A stretch of DNA of 64,000 bases from Flavobacteriales bacterium. Lineage in GTDB: Bacteria; Bacteroidota; Bacteroidia; Flavobacteriales_D; Sanyastnellaceae. Positions within the stretch are counted from its first letter, which is position 1, and each line of letters begins with the position of its first letter. Below, in pieces: positions 35,376 through 44,022 of the stretch. The stretch is from contig JAQWQB010000106.1 in the NCBI GenBank assembly GCA_029245065.1, forward strand, positions 1-64,000, in the 5' to 3' direction. Under the pieces are notes generated by a model, which made no database searches, was not told the DNA's origin, and saw nothing but the letters and a program-made list of their open reading frames with translations. Made by a program: the position numbers and the translations under genes.

Positions 35376-35566
35376 GAAAGAATATCAAAGAAGGCATGGT
35401 CGTTGCTGTTGTTCAGAAGCACCATCAACGCACAGGTGAGCTCACAGAAGGAGTGGTAAAGCAACTGCTGACCAAATCTCCTGAACATCCACACGGAATT
35501 AAGGTGAGATTACAATCTGGAGAGGTTGGTCGCGTTAAAGAAATTGTAGATGATGAAATCGATTAA
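35360..35566 (+). CDS. ywbE: YwbE-family protein
   Basis: A 68-residue protein matching the small YwbE (DUF2196) family: RKNIKEGMVVAVVQKHHQRT, then TEGVVKQLLTKSPEHPHGIK and VRLQSGEVGRVKEI. The fold is a small beta barrel reminiscent of KOW-like modules. The function is not established. The start overlaps the PqiA-like gene and the end overlaps the next gene by 14-17 nt, so all three are translationally linked. Confidence 0.88.
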   Translation: MDGTIRKNIKEGMVVAVVQKHHQRTGELTEGVVKQLLTKSPEHPHGIKVRLQSGEVGRVKEIVDDEID

Positions 35567-36032
35567 AACATTTGTCCTTGCATTGCTCTTCACCATGCCT
35601 TTCTGCGCGTGGTCTCAAACCTATGTTTTTGAAGATGACCGCATGTGGCAACCAGATATGCTGCTGAATGTTCAGAACGGGTTGATTCTTCCGGGTGATT
35701 CACGATTCAATGGAGACGCCATCTTGAACATACACGATGGCAAAGTCTTCGCTGGGTTTAGTACGAGTCCGTTTGATCTTCTTTATACCTTTATAGACAA
35801 CAAACTGTACCTCACTGATAGCCGATTTAGTGGCGATGTGCTCTATTCCTATGAGGACGGAAAAATCTTCGCAGGAGACAGTACCTTCCCCTTGGATTTA
35901 CTCTATACCGTTCGCAATGGAATGGTTTACAAAGAGAATTCGATTTCTGCCTTTGATAGACTTTTGGTGTTGAGCGGAAACCCTACTCCTGAAGAGATTA
36001 TTGGGATTTTGCTCGCTTTGCAAATGCTGTAA
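35553..36032 (+). CDS. Secreted protein with ~20-residue beta-hairpin repeats
   Basis: About 159 residues (start 35553, or 35550). Signal peptide ending CAWSQ, then roughly five ~20-residue repeats of the pattern D-S-x-F-x-G-D-x-L-Y-x-x-x-D-G-K-x-F (GDSRFNGDAILNIHDGKVFA, TDSRFSGDVLYSYEDGKIFA). A short helical C-terminus (PEEIIGILLALQML) follows. The repeats predict stacked beta hairpins. No known family is recognised. It overlaps the YwbE gene, so it may be exported with it as a cotranscript. Confidence 0.75.
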   Translation: MKSIKTFVLALLFTMPFCAWSQTYVFEDDRMWQPDMLLNVQNGLILPGDSRFNGDAILNIHDGKVFAGFSTSPFDLLYTFIDNKLYLTDSRFSGDVLYSYEDGKIFAGDSTFPLDLLYTVRNGMVYKENSISAFDRLLVLSGNPTPEEIIGILLALQML

Positions 36033-36324
36033 CCAAAAACGCTTTTTCCACCTTTTTTCTTCACGGTCCCTGAGGCTCTCGAAGGGAAAGGTGGAGCCAT
36101 CCTTCCATAAAGTCAGGAACCTTTCTAAAACCTAAGGTCACTGAGTTTATCGAAGTGTCGATGTGTTATTAGAATACCAACTCACCGTGTTTCCTTGCAC
36201 ATTCACTCGCGCAAATGCTAGGTATAGCTGGTTTCGACTTATGCAAAGGAGTAGCAAATGATTCGAGAGTTCCGGACTTCACTTTTTAGCACTCAGCTAG
36301 TGGACTAATAAGAAAATGCTCTAA
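36033..36324. other. Intergenic stretch with two short palindromic elements
   Basis: No gene. Two related strings, GGTCCCTGAGGCTCTCGAAG (36065-36084) and GGTCACTGAGTTTATCGAAG (36136-36155), share GGTC-C-CTGAG-x(3)-xTCGAAG. They look like degenerate copies of a dispersed palindromic repeat. Confidence 0.45.
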
Positions 36325-36585
36325 CTACGCTTCGGCAGCTTCTGAAACGCGAATGGTGTAGTACTCCATGATCTCGTTCACAAGCAATTTCTTGCACGCT
36401 TCATCTACTTTCGCTTCAGCAGCTGATTGAGAATCTGCTTCAATTTCTAGGGTGATGTGCTTACCGATTCGTACACGTCCGATTTCAGGAAGACCAATAT
36501 TCTTCATGTTGTTGCTTACAGCTTTCCCTTGTGGGTCAAGCAAAGCCTCAAGTGGCATAACGTCGATTTCAGCGCGGAACTTCAT
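36325..36585 (-). CDS. purS: Phosphoribosylformylglycinamidine synthase subunit PurS
   Basis: An 86-residue small subunit of the PurSLQ complex of purine synthesis, which makes formylglycinamidine ribonucleotide. It shows the typical start FRAEIDVMPLEALLDPQGKA, then IGRVRIGKHITLEIE and the end NEIMEYYTIRV. PurL and PurQ genes are elsewhere. Its start overlaps the upstream pssA by 17 nt, so expression is coupled. Confidence 0.9.
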   Translation of the reverse strand: MKFRAEIDVMPLEALLDPQGKAVSNNMKNIGLPEIGRVRIGKHITLEIEADSQSAAEAKVDEACKKLLVNEIMEYYTIRVSEAAEA

Positions 36586-37393
36586 GGTTTCGTTTTAAGT
36601 AATTATATCCTAGTGAGATTAGGAGGTACAAAAATAGCACAATCGGTAGGGCTATGAAAACAGTTCGATAAAATAGTTTTGCCACCAAGCCCAATAGTAA
36701 GCCTGAGGCGATGAGGAGGTAGCGAGCTCTGTTTCCTCTGAACCCAAAGTCTTTGAATTTCAATGCCAACATGGGGATGTCTGAAATCATCCACAAACTC
36801 ATTCCTACAATGAGAACGAGGATGGAAACAGGGTGGAAAAGCACTTCCAAAAATCCACTTCGTACCTCATGAAAAAGCACGTCTGACCACGAAGCGTGTG
36901 GAATACCAAGTTCAACGAACCCTTCCGGAGGTGTTCCTCCCGCTTTTCTGCCGAACGAATACCAATGCACCATTCCAATCCAAAACAACGCATTGGAAGG
37001 AGTTGGCAAACCACGGAACGAGTCTGATTGTCGGGTATCAATGTTGAATTTCGCAAGTCTGTAAATGGATGCAATCACCAGTAAAAAAGCGCCATAGCCG
37101 ATCCATGATGGCCAGTAGTTTACATCGGCTACACGGGTTAGCATAATGAAGACCATCATTCCTGGCGCTACTCCAAACGTGACAGCATCAGCCAGGGAAT
37201 CCAGTTGTTTCCCCATTTCGCCCTGCACCTTTAACAATCGGGCGAAGAACCCATCAAATAGGTCGAAAAAGGCACCCGCCATGATGAAGTAACACGCCAA
37301 TTCGAGCTGTACTTCGCTGAAAGCAAAGAAGATAGACAAACACCCGCAGACCAAATTGGCCATGGTGAACAGATTGGGAATCAAGCCTTTCAT
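36569..37393 (-). CDS. pssA: CDP-diacylglycerol-serine O-phosphatidyltransferase
   Basis: A 274-residue membrane enzyme making phosphatidylserine, the precursor of phosphatidylethanolamine. The CDP-alcohol phosphotransferase motif is complete: DGFFARLLKVQGEMGKQLDS followed by LAD. About seven hydrophobic segments are visible, beginning IPNLFTMANLVCGCLSIFFA. No psd gene is adjacent. It overlaps purS by 17 nt. Confidence 0.93.
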   Translation of the reverse strand: MKGLIPNLFTMANLVCGCLSIFFAFSEVQLELACYFIMAGAFFDLFDGFFARLLKVQGEMGKQLDSLADAVTFGVAPGMMVFIMLTRVADVNYWPSWIGYGAFLLVIASIYRLAKFNIDTRQSDSFRGLPTPSNALFWIGMVHWYSFGRKAGGTPPEGFVELGIPHASWSDVLFHEVRSGFLEVLFHPVSILVLIVGMSLWMISDIPMLALKFKDFGFRGNRARYLLIASGLLLGLVAKLFYRTVFIALPIVLFLYLLISLGYNYLKRNHEVPR

Positions 37394-37440
37394 GGGCTAA
37401 AGGTAGCAGTCTATTGAAGATTATCAGCACCAAAATGAAA

Positions 37441-37471
37441 TTTGTCATCTCTGTATTTCATTGCATCTTTG
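37441..37471 (+). promoter_or_regulatory. Promoter of pgk
   Basis: -33 TTTG (37441-37444), 19-nt spacer, -7 CATCTTTG (37464-37471, one mismatch from consensus). A start near 37477 gives a ~10-nt leader to ATG 37487. Confidence 0.6.
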
Positions 37472-37486
37472 CCGAAACTACGACCC

Positions 37487-38671
37487 ATGACGATTGATAC
37501 TTTTGATTTTTCAGGAAAACGCGCACTCATACGTGTTGACTTCAATGTTCCTTTGAACGACGCCTTCGAAGTAACCGATGCTACGCGTATTAAAGCGGCC
37601 ATTCCGACCATCAAGCAAGTGATTGCGAAAGGCGGAAGCGCGGTACTTATGTCGCACTTAGGCCGACCAAAAGGGTCAGAAGACAAGTTTTCCATGAAAC
37701 ACATTGTGAACGCTGTAGCCACCGAGTTAGGTATGGACGTTCAATTCGCAGGTGACTGCATTGGGGATGAAGCAAAGGGAATAACAGCGAACCTTGAAAT
37801 GGGCAAGGTGGTGTTATTAGATAATTTGCGTTTCCACGGTGAGGAAAAAGCAGGCGATGAATTTTTCGCTGGCCAATTGGCTGAACATGGCGATGTATAC
37901 ATCAACGATGCTTTTGGAACTGCACACCGAGCGCATGCTTCAACAGCTGCGATTGCGCGTTTCTTCCCACATGACAAGCTCTTTGGATATGTGATGGAAA
38001 ACGAAATCAAAAACATTGACAAGGTGTTGCACGGATCAGAAAAGCCCGTTACTGCTATTGTAGGTGGGGCGAAGGTATCTAGCAAGATCAGCATCTTGGA
38101 GAATTTGGTCGAAAAAGTAGATCACGTTTTAATTGGGGGCGGAATGGCCTTCACTTTCTTGAAAGCGCAAGGCGGAAATGTAGGAAGCAGCTTGATTGAA
38201 GACGATTATTTAGACAATGCCCGCACCATTTTAGCGAAAGCAGAATCACGTGGTGTGAAAATCCATCTTCCTATTGACAGTATTGTTGCTGACGCGTTCG
38301 CTGCAGATGCGAACACACAGGTTGTTGATTCGAATTCCATTCCAAACGGATGGATGGGACTCGACATCGGTCCAAAAGCCACAGAAGCTTACATGCAGGT
38401 TGTTCACGACAGTAAAACAGTACTGTGGAATGGTCCTATGGGCGTTTTTGAAATGGAGGCTTTTGCCAACGGCACCATTGAAGTAGCCAAAGCGCTGGCA
38501 GCAGCCACATCGAACGGAACCTTCACATTGGTAGGCGGTGGCGATAGCGTTGCAGCCGTCAATCAGTTCGGTTTAGCAGAAAAAGTGAGCTATGTTTCAA
38601 CTGGTGGTGGAGCCATGTTAGAATATTTGGAAGGCATTGAACTACCTGGTATAGCGGCCATTAACGCCTAA
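37487..38671 (+). CDS. pgk: Phosphoglycerate kinase
   Basis: A 394-residue glycolytic enzyme interconverting 1,3-bisphosphoglycerate and 3-phosphoglycerate with ADP/ATP. It shows RVDFNVPLND, SHLGRPKG, the hinge INDAFGTAHRAHAS and the nucleotide-binding GGGDSVAAVNQFGLAEKVSY and STGGGAMLEYLEG. ATG 37487 (MTIDTFDFSGKRALIRVDFN) fits the family; the earlier ATG at 37442 would overlap the promoter. It is monocistronic. Confidence 0.97.
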   Translation: MTIDTFDFSGKRALIRVDFNVPLNDAFEVTDATRIKAAIPTIKQVIAKGGSAVLMSHLGRPKGSEDKFSMKHIVNAVATELGMDVQFAGDCIGDEAKGITANLEMGKVVLLDNLRFHGEEKAGDEFFAGQLAEHGDVYINDAFGTAHRAHASTAAIARFFPHDKLFGYVMENEIKNIDKVLHGSEKPVTAIVGGAKVSSKISILENLVEKVDHVLIGGGMAFTFLKAQGGNVGSSLIEDDYLDNARTILAKAESRGVKIHLPIDSIVADAFAADANTQVVDSNSIPNGWMGLDIGPKATEAYMQVVHDSKTVLWNGPMGVFEMEAFANGTIEVAKALAAATSNGTFTLVGGGDSVAAVNQFGLAEKVSYVSTGGGAMLEYLEGIELPGIAAINA

Positions 38672-38741
38672 ACTAACCCCGTTGTATTTTGGGTGAATTC
38701 CCCTTTTGCGAAACCTTTTTTGCGTTGAAGAGTAAAACCCC

Positions 38742-38771
38742 TTGAAATGCATGGCGGATTTATTATATTTG
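38742..38771 (+). promoter_or_regulatory. Promoter of tRNA-Cys
   Basis: TTG (38742-38744), 19-nt spacer, exact -7 TATATTTG (38764-38771), 18 nt before the mature tRNA. Confidence 0.65.
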
Positions 38772-38788
38772 CCATCCGTTTAACACAA

Positions 38789-38859
38789 GGTCCTGTGGCC
38801 GAGCGGCTAGGCAGAGGTCTGCAAAACCTCGTACAGCGGTTCGAATCCGCTCGGGACCT
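38789..38859 (+). tRNA. tRNA-Cys (anticodon GCA)
   Basis: A 71-nt cloverleaf. Acceptor stem GGTCCTG/CGGGACC with one G-U pair and discriminator T (U73, the Cys identity base). The anticodon arm GAGGT-CTGCAAA-ACCTC gives GCA. T arm AGCGGTTCGAATCCGCT. CCA is not encoded. Confidence 0.95.
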
Positions 38860-38864
38860 CAATG

Positions 38865-38892
38865 AAAAACCTCGCAATAGCGGGGTTTTTTT
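38865..38892 (+). terminator. Terminator of tRNA-Cys
   Basis: AAAAACCTCGC pairs with GCGGGGTTTTT (one G-U) around a 4-nt loop and ends in seven T. It begins 5 nt after the tRNA. Confidence 0.85.
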
Positions 38893-38947
38893 ATGCCCTT
38901 TGCTTGAGCCAAGCGCAGCTTGAGTGAAAAGCAAAGGGCATAAAAAA
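38887..38947. repeat. Perfect 19-bp inverted repeat downstream of tRNA-Cys
   Basis: 38887-38905 and 38929-38947 are exact reverse complements (core ATGCCCTTTGCTT/AAGCAAAGGGCAT plus T6/A6). The 23-nt loop contains its own palindrome, CAAGC-GCA-GCTTG. It sits between two terminator-like hairpins. Confidence 0.8.
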
Positions 38948-38979
38948 CCCATCACGACCCGATAGGGGCGTGGGTTTTT
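38942..38979. terminator. Second terminator-like hairpin after tRNA-Cys
   Basis: AAAAACCCA pairs with TGGGTTTTT, with inner CG/CG and CCC/GGG pairs and a 4-nt loop. It is bidirectional in form. Confidence 0.6.
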
Positions 38980-39163
38980 CGTTGATTGGGCCCCCTGTTC
39001 CGGATCATGAAATAATCCATTTCGGAATGGAGTTCTTTTTGCGTTTTGGCCTTTTTCTGGAAAGCACACAAGCGGCCTCTATGTGGAAGGACGCGAGCGG
39101 CCTTCCGTGTGTGAGGACTTTCAAAAACTTATCTCCGCTTCTAGCAGGTGGATACAATCACAG

Positions 39164-39748
39164 ATGAAATCAATAATAGTAATATTAACCATATTTACGT
39201 CCATATCTTGTAGTGGACAAAGTTTTGCACCCCTTGATTCGGCAATATTTAATTCTATAACCGACTCTATTTACCTCAAGGATTTAGCTTTTTATTCTGT
39301 TTCCTACACTAACAAAGATGATATTGAAAGTATGATTACTTCTTCTGATACGTGGTACAGAAAAAGATTTCCTGTTTTTTTTAGTCATCTTGACAACAAC
39401 GACAAATGGAAACAACTACTCTTAAACCTTGATAATGATACTTCTGTAACGCATCATGAACAAATTACTAATGCAAAGTTTAACGATTTAGTTATCTATG
39501 ATGAAGATGACCTAAAAAGCTATCGTGATTCAAGTGGTTTTAATTGGACAGAGTATAGGAAACTTTCTCCTAGTCCAGAAGGATTTTTTCAAATATCAAA
39601 AGTGCACTTATCTGAGAATAAAGACATTGGGGTTGTTAAAATATGTCGATATAATGATGCGCTAGCTGCAGATAGCTGCCTATTATTATTGGAGAAAAAA
39701 AATGGAACTTGGGCGGTGGTTTCAAGTATGCTTTTATGGCTTAGTTAA
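39164..39748 (+). CDS. AT-rich orphan lipoprotein
   Basis: A 194-residue predicted lipoprotein with lipobox SISCSG (Cys16). The mature part is soluble, rich in Asp, Ser, Tyr and Asn, with short beta-like stretches and one pair of Cys (KICRYND, ADSCLLLL). I recognise no family. The DNA is visibly more AT-rich than its neighbours and uses ATA, AGA and TTA codons freely, which suggests recent transfer. It lies just after the tRNA-Cys hairpin cluster, a common insertion context. ATG 39164 is chosen since the signal peptide starts there, not 39083. Confidence 0.7.
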   Translation: MKSIIVILTIFTSISCSGQSFAPLDSAIFNSITDSIYLKDLAFYSVSYTNKDDIESMITSSDTWYRKRFPVFFSHLDNNDKWKQLLLNLDNDTSVTHHEQITNAKFNDLVIYDEDDLKSYRDSSGFNWTEYRKLSPSPEGFFQISKVHLSENKDIGVVKICRYNDALAADSCLLLLEKKNGTWAVVSSMLLWLS

Positions 39749-39989
39749 ACCATACACGACAAGGGTTAAACGTAATGTCTTTCGGGACGCTTCTCATTGC
39801 CAAAACATAACCTCGCAACCAAAAAAGGAAAACCCCACCTTCATTTGAAATTGAAACACGGCAAAGGGAGTAATTCTTGTTTGGCTATCCCTAAATAGAC
39901 GAAGCCTCCCCATAGCCTTCCCCTCTTTACCAACTTCACATTCAACATACTCCAACCTTTTTTCTAATTTACAAGCAGAACCTGCTGCC

Positions 39990-42191
39990 ATGAGATTATT
40001 CCTGCTTCTACTTTTGAGCCTTTTTGGGCTCTCTTCCTTCGCCTCCCATATTGTTGGGGGCATCATTCATTATGAATGCGTTGGAAACAATACCTACAAC
40101 ATTACGCTTTACGTTTACCGCGATTGCAATCCGGGGAATTCCCAGTTCGATAATAGTCCGACCATTGGGATCTATGAAAATTCTACCCTGGTTGAATCTC
40201 TGACCATGAGCTTCTCAGATGCCATTGTAACGGAACTCCCCTTGGAAACAGGGGACCCGTGTCTTTCGCCTCCTAACAACGTCTGTGTGCAGGAAGCAAT
40301 TTATACGGGTACAGTGACGCTACCACCAACTTCTGTGGGGTATATGTTGGCCTACCAGCGTTGTTGCAGAAACACCACGATTTTGAATGTTCCTGCGGGT
40401 GGAGATAACCTGGGCTCCACCTTCTTCGCCGAAATTCCACCTCAAGAAATTGCCGTGTGTAATTCGAATCCGTTGTTTAACGAATTGCCGCCCGTGCTGC
40501 TTTGCTTGAATGAACCGTTTGTTTTTGATCACAGCGCAACCGACATTGATGGAGATTCACTGGCCTACGTATTCTGCAACCCAAAAGATGGCGGGCTACC
40601 TGGGGTGGAAATGAACCCACCAACGGCCCCTCCCTACATAGATGTACCCTGGAATGCCTCCTTTTCAGTTGACTATCCGATTACGTCTGATCCTGCTTTC
40701 GAACTGGACCCCATTACCGGACTGCTCACGGGTACCCCTACTCAGGTGGGTCAATACGTTGTGGGAATTTGTGTGGAAGAGTGGCGAAATGGTGTTCTGG
40801 TGAGCACCACCAACCGTGACTTTCAATTTAACGTGGTTATCTGCGGACAAGGAATCATCTCCTTCATTGAAGAAGAGGACCCGTGCCAAGGAACATCGTT
40901 CTCTTTTGAAAATGGCTCTGCTGGCGGAACAGAATGGTTCTGGGATTTTGGTGTTGATGAACTCGACTCTGATACTTCCATCCTATTCGAACCAGAATAT
41001 ACCTACCCTGACACGGGCACGTACAACGTAATGTTAGTTGCCAATCCGGGTGAAGATTGTGCAGATACCGTCTTTCAAACCGTATACGCCTATGATCCTG
41101 TCACGGCTGATATGACGTTCTCTGGTGGGGAATGTGCTGAAGATGGGCGGTCGTACTTCTTTGAAGCGTTGGGCGAATTTGGTCCCAACACGGAATTCTC
41201 CTGGGACTTCGGATCAAACGCCATTCCAGGCACTTCGGTTGAGCAAAACCCAGACGTTATTTTCACCTCAGATGGAACCATGAGCTTCGTCTTCACGCTA
41301 ACTGAAGCAGTTTGTTCTGATGTGATCACCGGAGACATTATTGTACCTCCGTTCCCATCAGCCATAGTGGAAGAACAAACCACTTTTTGTGGTGGACTGG
41401 ATTTCGATTTTGTTAACTCCAGTACCGACGCTTCTACCTATTTCTGGGATTTCGATCATCCCAATCCCGATGCAACCTCCTCTGAACAGAACCCAAGCCA
41501 TACCTTTCCAGATTTTGGAGAGTACAACGTGGTCCTTATCGCTGACCCATTGTCTGACTGCGCTGACACCACTTCGACCGTGGTAACTATTCTTCCCCCT
41601 GACCCCATTCAATTTGCCTATTCAACTTCGGTTCCCGGACCGTGTGACTCATTGAGTGTAGTGTTGTTAAACTTCACCGGGTTTGGAGCAGATGAAATCA
41701 CGTGGGACATGGGCGATGGGACCATTTTGGAAGGCAGTCCGATTGAATATGTTTATGAAAACCAGGGCGAATACACGATTCAAATTACCGCATTTCAAGA
41801 GCTCTGTGATTTCGAGGAAACCGAAAGCACTGAAATATATTTCAATACCGAAGTGCTAGACTATCCGTTGGAAATGCCCAACATTTTCTCTCCGAATAAC
41901 GATGGAAAAAATGAACTCTACGCGCCCTACTTTGCGCTTTCAAGAGGCGTTCCTGTAGTACTTCCAGGAGGAAGAACCATCTTCGATTACTTGGATGTCT
42001 GGGACATGGAGGTCTACAACAGATGGGGGAATTTGGTGTTTGAAAGCAACAACTCGAAAGCATTTTGGGACGGACGAATTGAAGGAGAGTTGGTGGCAGA
42101 AGGCACCTATTTCGTTATATTCACTTTCCAACGTACCTGTCTAGACAGCAAACCATTAACGCTATCGCATGATGTGACGGTGGTACGTTAA
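39990..42191 (+). CDS. PKD-repeat surface protein with T9SS type B sorting domain (first of a tandem pair)
   Basis: A 733-residue exported protein. Signal peptide (1-18) and an N-terminal domain (about 19-285) beginning SHIVGGIIHYECVGNNTYNI, with many Cys and the strings AYQRCCRN and GVCVEEWRNGV-like ICVEEWRNGV. Three or four PKD modules follow (WDFGVDELDSD, WDFDHPNPDATSSEQNPSHT, WDMGDGTILEG), then a gliding-motility-type C-terminal domain (MPNIFSPNNDGKNELYAPYF, VYNRWGNLVFES). It should be exported by T9SS and act as an adhesin or surface component. It is followed after 11 nt by a close paralogue. Confidence 0.88.
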   Translation: MRLFLLLLLSLFGLSSFASHIVGGIIHYECVGNNTYNITLYVYRDCNPGNSQFDNSPTIGIYENSTLVESLTMSFSDAIVTELPLETGDPCLSPPNNVCVQEAIYTGTVTLPPTSVGYMLAYQRCCRNTTILNVPAGGDNLGSTFFAEIPPQEIAVCNSNPLFNELPPVLLCLNEPFVFDHSATDIDGDSLAYVFCNPKDGGLPGVEMNPPTAPPYIDVPWNASFSVDYPITSDPAFELDPITGLLTGTPTQVGQYVVGICVEEWRNGVLVSTTNRDFQFNVVICGQGIISFIEEEDPCQGTSFSFENGSAGGTEWFWDFGVDELDSDTSILFEPEYTYPDTGTYNVMLVANPGEDCADTVFQTVYAYDPVTADMTFSGGECAEDGRSYFFEALGEFGPNTEFSWDFGSNAIPGTSVEQNPDVIFTSDGTMSFVFTLTEAVCSDVITGDIIVPPFPSAIVEEQTTFCGGLDFDFVNSSTDASTYFWDFDHPNPDATSSEQNPSHTFPDFGEYNVVLIADPLSDCADTTSTVVTILPPDPIQFAYSTSVPGPCDSLSVVLLNFTGFGADEITWDMGDGTILEGSPIEYVYENQGEYTIQITAFQELCDFEETESTEIYFNTEVLDYPLEMPNIFSPNNDGKNELYAPYFALSRGVPVVLPGGRTIFDYLDVWDMEVYNRWGNLVFESNNSKAFWDGRIEGELVAEGTYFVIFTFQRTCLDSKPLTLSHDVTVVR

Positions 42192-42202
42192 AGCCCTTGA
42201 CT

Positions 42203-43912
42203 ATGAAATTGTTTCTCTCTCTTATCCTGACTTCATTGTGCCTACAGGGTCTTGCAACACATATTGTTGGTGGAGATATCCGCTATGAACAAACAGGAAA
42301 TGAAACGTATTTGATCACACTGACGGTGTACCGCGATTGTGGGCCAGACAATGTCAATGAAACGGGATTTGACGATTTCCCCAGTGTTGGGATCTATGAG
42401 AATGGCGTGTTAATCCAAAACTTATTGCTTTCTCTCTTCGACGCAGAAGTGAGCAACTTAACCTCTGACTTAGACAATCCTTGCCTCACCTTGCCTCCTG
42501 AAGTTTGCGTGGAACGAGCCGTCTACTCAGATACGGTAACGCTCCCTACCTCTAACATTGGGTACGATCTTGTTTACCAGCGCTGTTGTCGAAATCCGTC
42601 CATTATCAACATCTTACTTCCAGATGATTCTGGTGCCACATTTTGGACCCAGATTCCGCCCGTATCTACTGCTGCACAGAACAGTTCTCCCATTTTTAAC
42701 AACCTTCCACCAATAGGATTGTGTGCAAATAGCGCATTCGTTTTCGACCATTCAGCAACTGATTTGGATGGTGATCAACTGGTCTACTCTTTTTGTGACC
42801 CGTTGCTAGGAGCAGACCCTTTTCAACCAGCTCCTTCCCCACCTCCGCCTCCTCCTTTCTTGAGTGTTGCTTGGAGCGCTGGCTTCTCTTCAGATTATCA
42901 GATTACAAGCAATCCAGCCTTTCAAATAGATCCTACAACAGGGCTTATCACAGGAACACCAACCCAAATAGGTCAATTCGTATTTGGCGTGTGTGTTGAA
43001 GAATACCGCGATGGCGTCTTACTCAGTAAAACAAATCGCGACTTTCAGTTCAATGTGGTGCTTTGTGCCGGCACTCAATCGCCCAATTTCGGGGTTGAAG
43101 ATTTATGTGTAGGCACCACTCTTCAATTTGAAAATTACAGCGCACAGGAAGAAAATTGGCTCTGGGATTTCGGGGTAGATAGTGGCACCAGTGATACATC
43201 CACTGAATTCGAACCGAGTTTCGACTTTCCCGATTATGGCGAATACGTGGTAACCCTTGTTTCCAATCCGGGTGAAACCTGTTCCGACTCTGTACAACAA
43301 GTCATTTCTGTGATTCCTGAGGACCCGCTAGAACTACAATACTCTTACGCTGTTCCGGGGCCTTGCTCTGAAAGCACAGAGATAGGTCTTTCATTTACGG
43401 GTGAAGGGGCTGACGTTGTTGTCTGGGAATTCGGTGATGGAAGCATGGACGAAGGGTTTCAACTCTCTCATCAGTACGATGATTTTGGAGAATACTCCAT
43501 TACCGTTTTAGCTTATAACGAGGTTTGCGATTATGAGGAATCGTCTTCCGTAACGATTCTGTTTGAAAACTATTTGCTAGCGGGAGACGTAGTGTTGCCG
43601 AATGTTTTCACCCCAAATAACGATGGAAAGAACGACCTCTACCTTCCTTATTTTGAAGATGACATGGGAGACCGCATTGTACTTCCAGATGGGCGCTCCA
43701 TATTGGATTATCTAGACCTGTGGGAGATTCGAATCTACAACAGGTGGGGTGCGTTGGTTTTCGAAAGCTCTGCTATTCAGCCTGCTTGGGATGGAAGAAT
43801 TGAAGGAGACGTGGCCTCCGACGGAGCTTACTACTGCGTTTTGAGTTACCAGAAAAGGTGTGGTGATGGCCCGGTTGAAACGGTAGAGCACGATTTCTCT
43901 TTAATGAAATAA
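42203..43912 (+). CDS. PKD-repeat surface protein with T9SS type B sorting domain (second of the pair)
   Basis: A 569-residue paralogue of the preceding gene, sharing the N-terminal domain (THIVGGDIRYEQTGNETYLI, VYQRCCRNPS, FVFGVCVEEYRDGVLLSKTN) and the C-terminal sorting domain (VLPNVFTPNNDGKNDLYLPY, IYNRWGALVFES). It has two PKD-like modules fewer, plus a Pro-rich loop (about 210-222). ATG 42203 is preferred over 42197. The short gap implies co-transcription with its paralogue. Tandem duplication followed by module loss or gain is the simplest history. Confidence 0.87.
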   Translation: MKLFLSLILTSLCLQGLATHIVGGDIRYEQTGNETYLITLTVYRDCGPDNVNETGFDDFPSVGIYENGVLIQNLLLSLFDAEVSNLTSDLDNPCLTLPPEVCVERAVYSDTVTLPTSNIGYDLVYQRCCRNPSIINILLPDDSGATFWTQIPPVSTAAQNSSPIFNNLPPIGLCANSAFVFDHSATDLDGDQLVYSFCDPLLGADPFQPAPSPPPPPPFLSVAWSAGFSSDYQITSNPAFQIDPTTGLITGTPTQIGQFVFGVCVEEYRDGVLLSKTNRDFQFNVVLCAGTQSPNFGVEDLCVGTTLQFENYSAQEENWLWDFGVDSGTSDTSTEFEPSFDFPDYGEYVVTLVSNPGETCSDSVQQVISVIPEDPLELQYSYAVPGPCSESTEIGLSFTGEGADVVVWEFGDGSMDEGFQLSHQYDDFGEYSITVLAYNEVCDYEESSSVTILFENYLLAGDVVLPNVFTPNNDGKNDLYLPYFEDDMGDRIVLPDGRSILDYLDLWEIRIYNRWGALVFESSAIQPAWDGRIEGDVASDGAYYCVLSYQKRCGDGPVETVEHDFSLMK

Positions 43913-44022
43913 CGCTTGCTGGTTATTCACAAGCGAACTTTGGAAAAGAGCCACAGAATCTTTTACAAAAGCAATCTATGCTGATTTAATCCGTTAATTT
44001 CGCACAAGGAAAAAGGTACTCT

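Noticed and set aside
38668-39069. 133-residue minus-strand open frame across tRNA-Cys
   Set aside because: It reads antisense through the tRNA and three hairpins; its sequence is a typical spurious translation of a tRNA locus.
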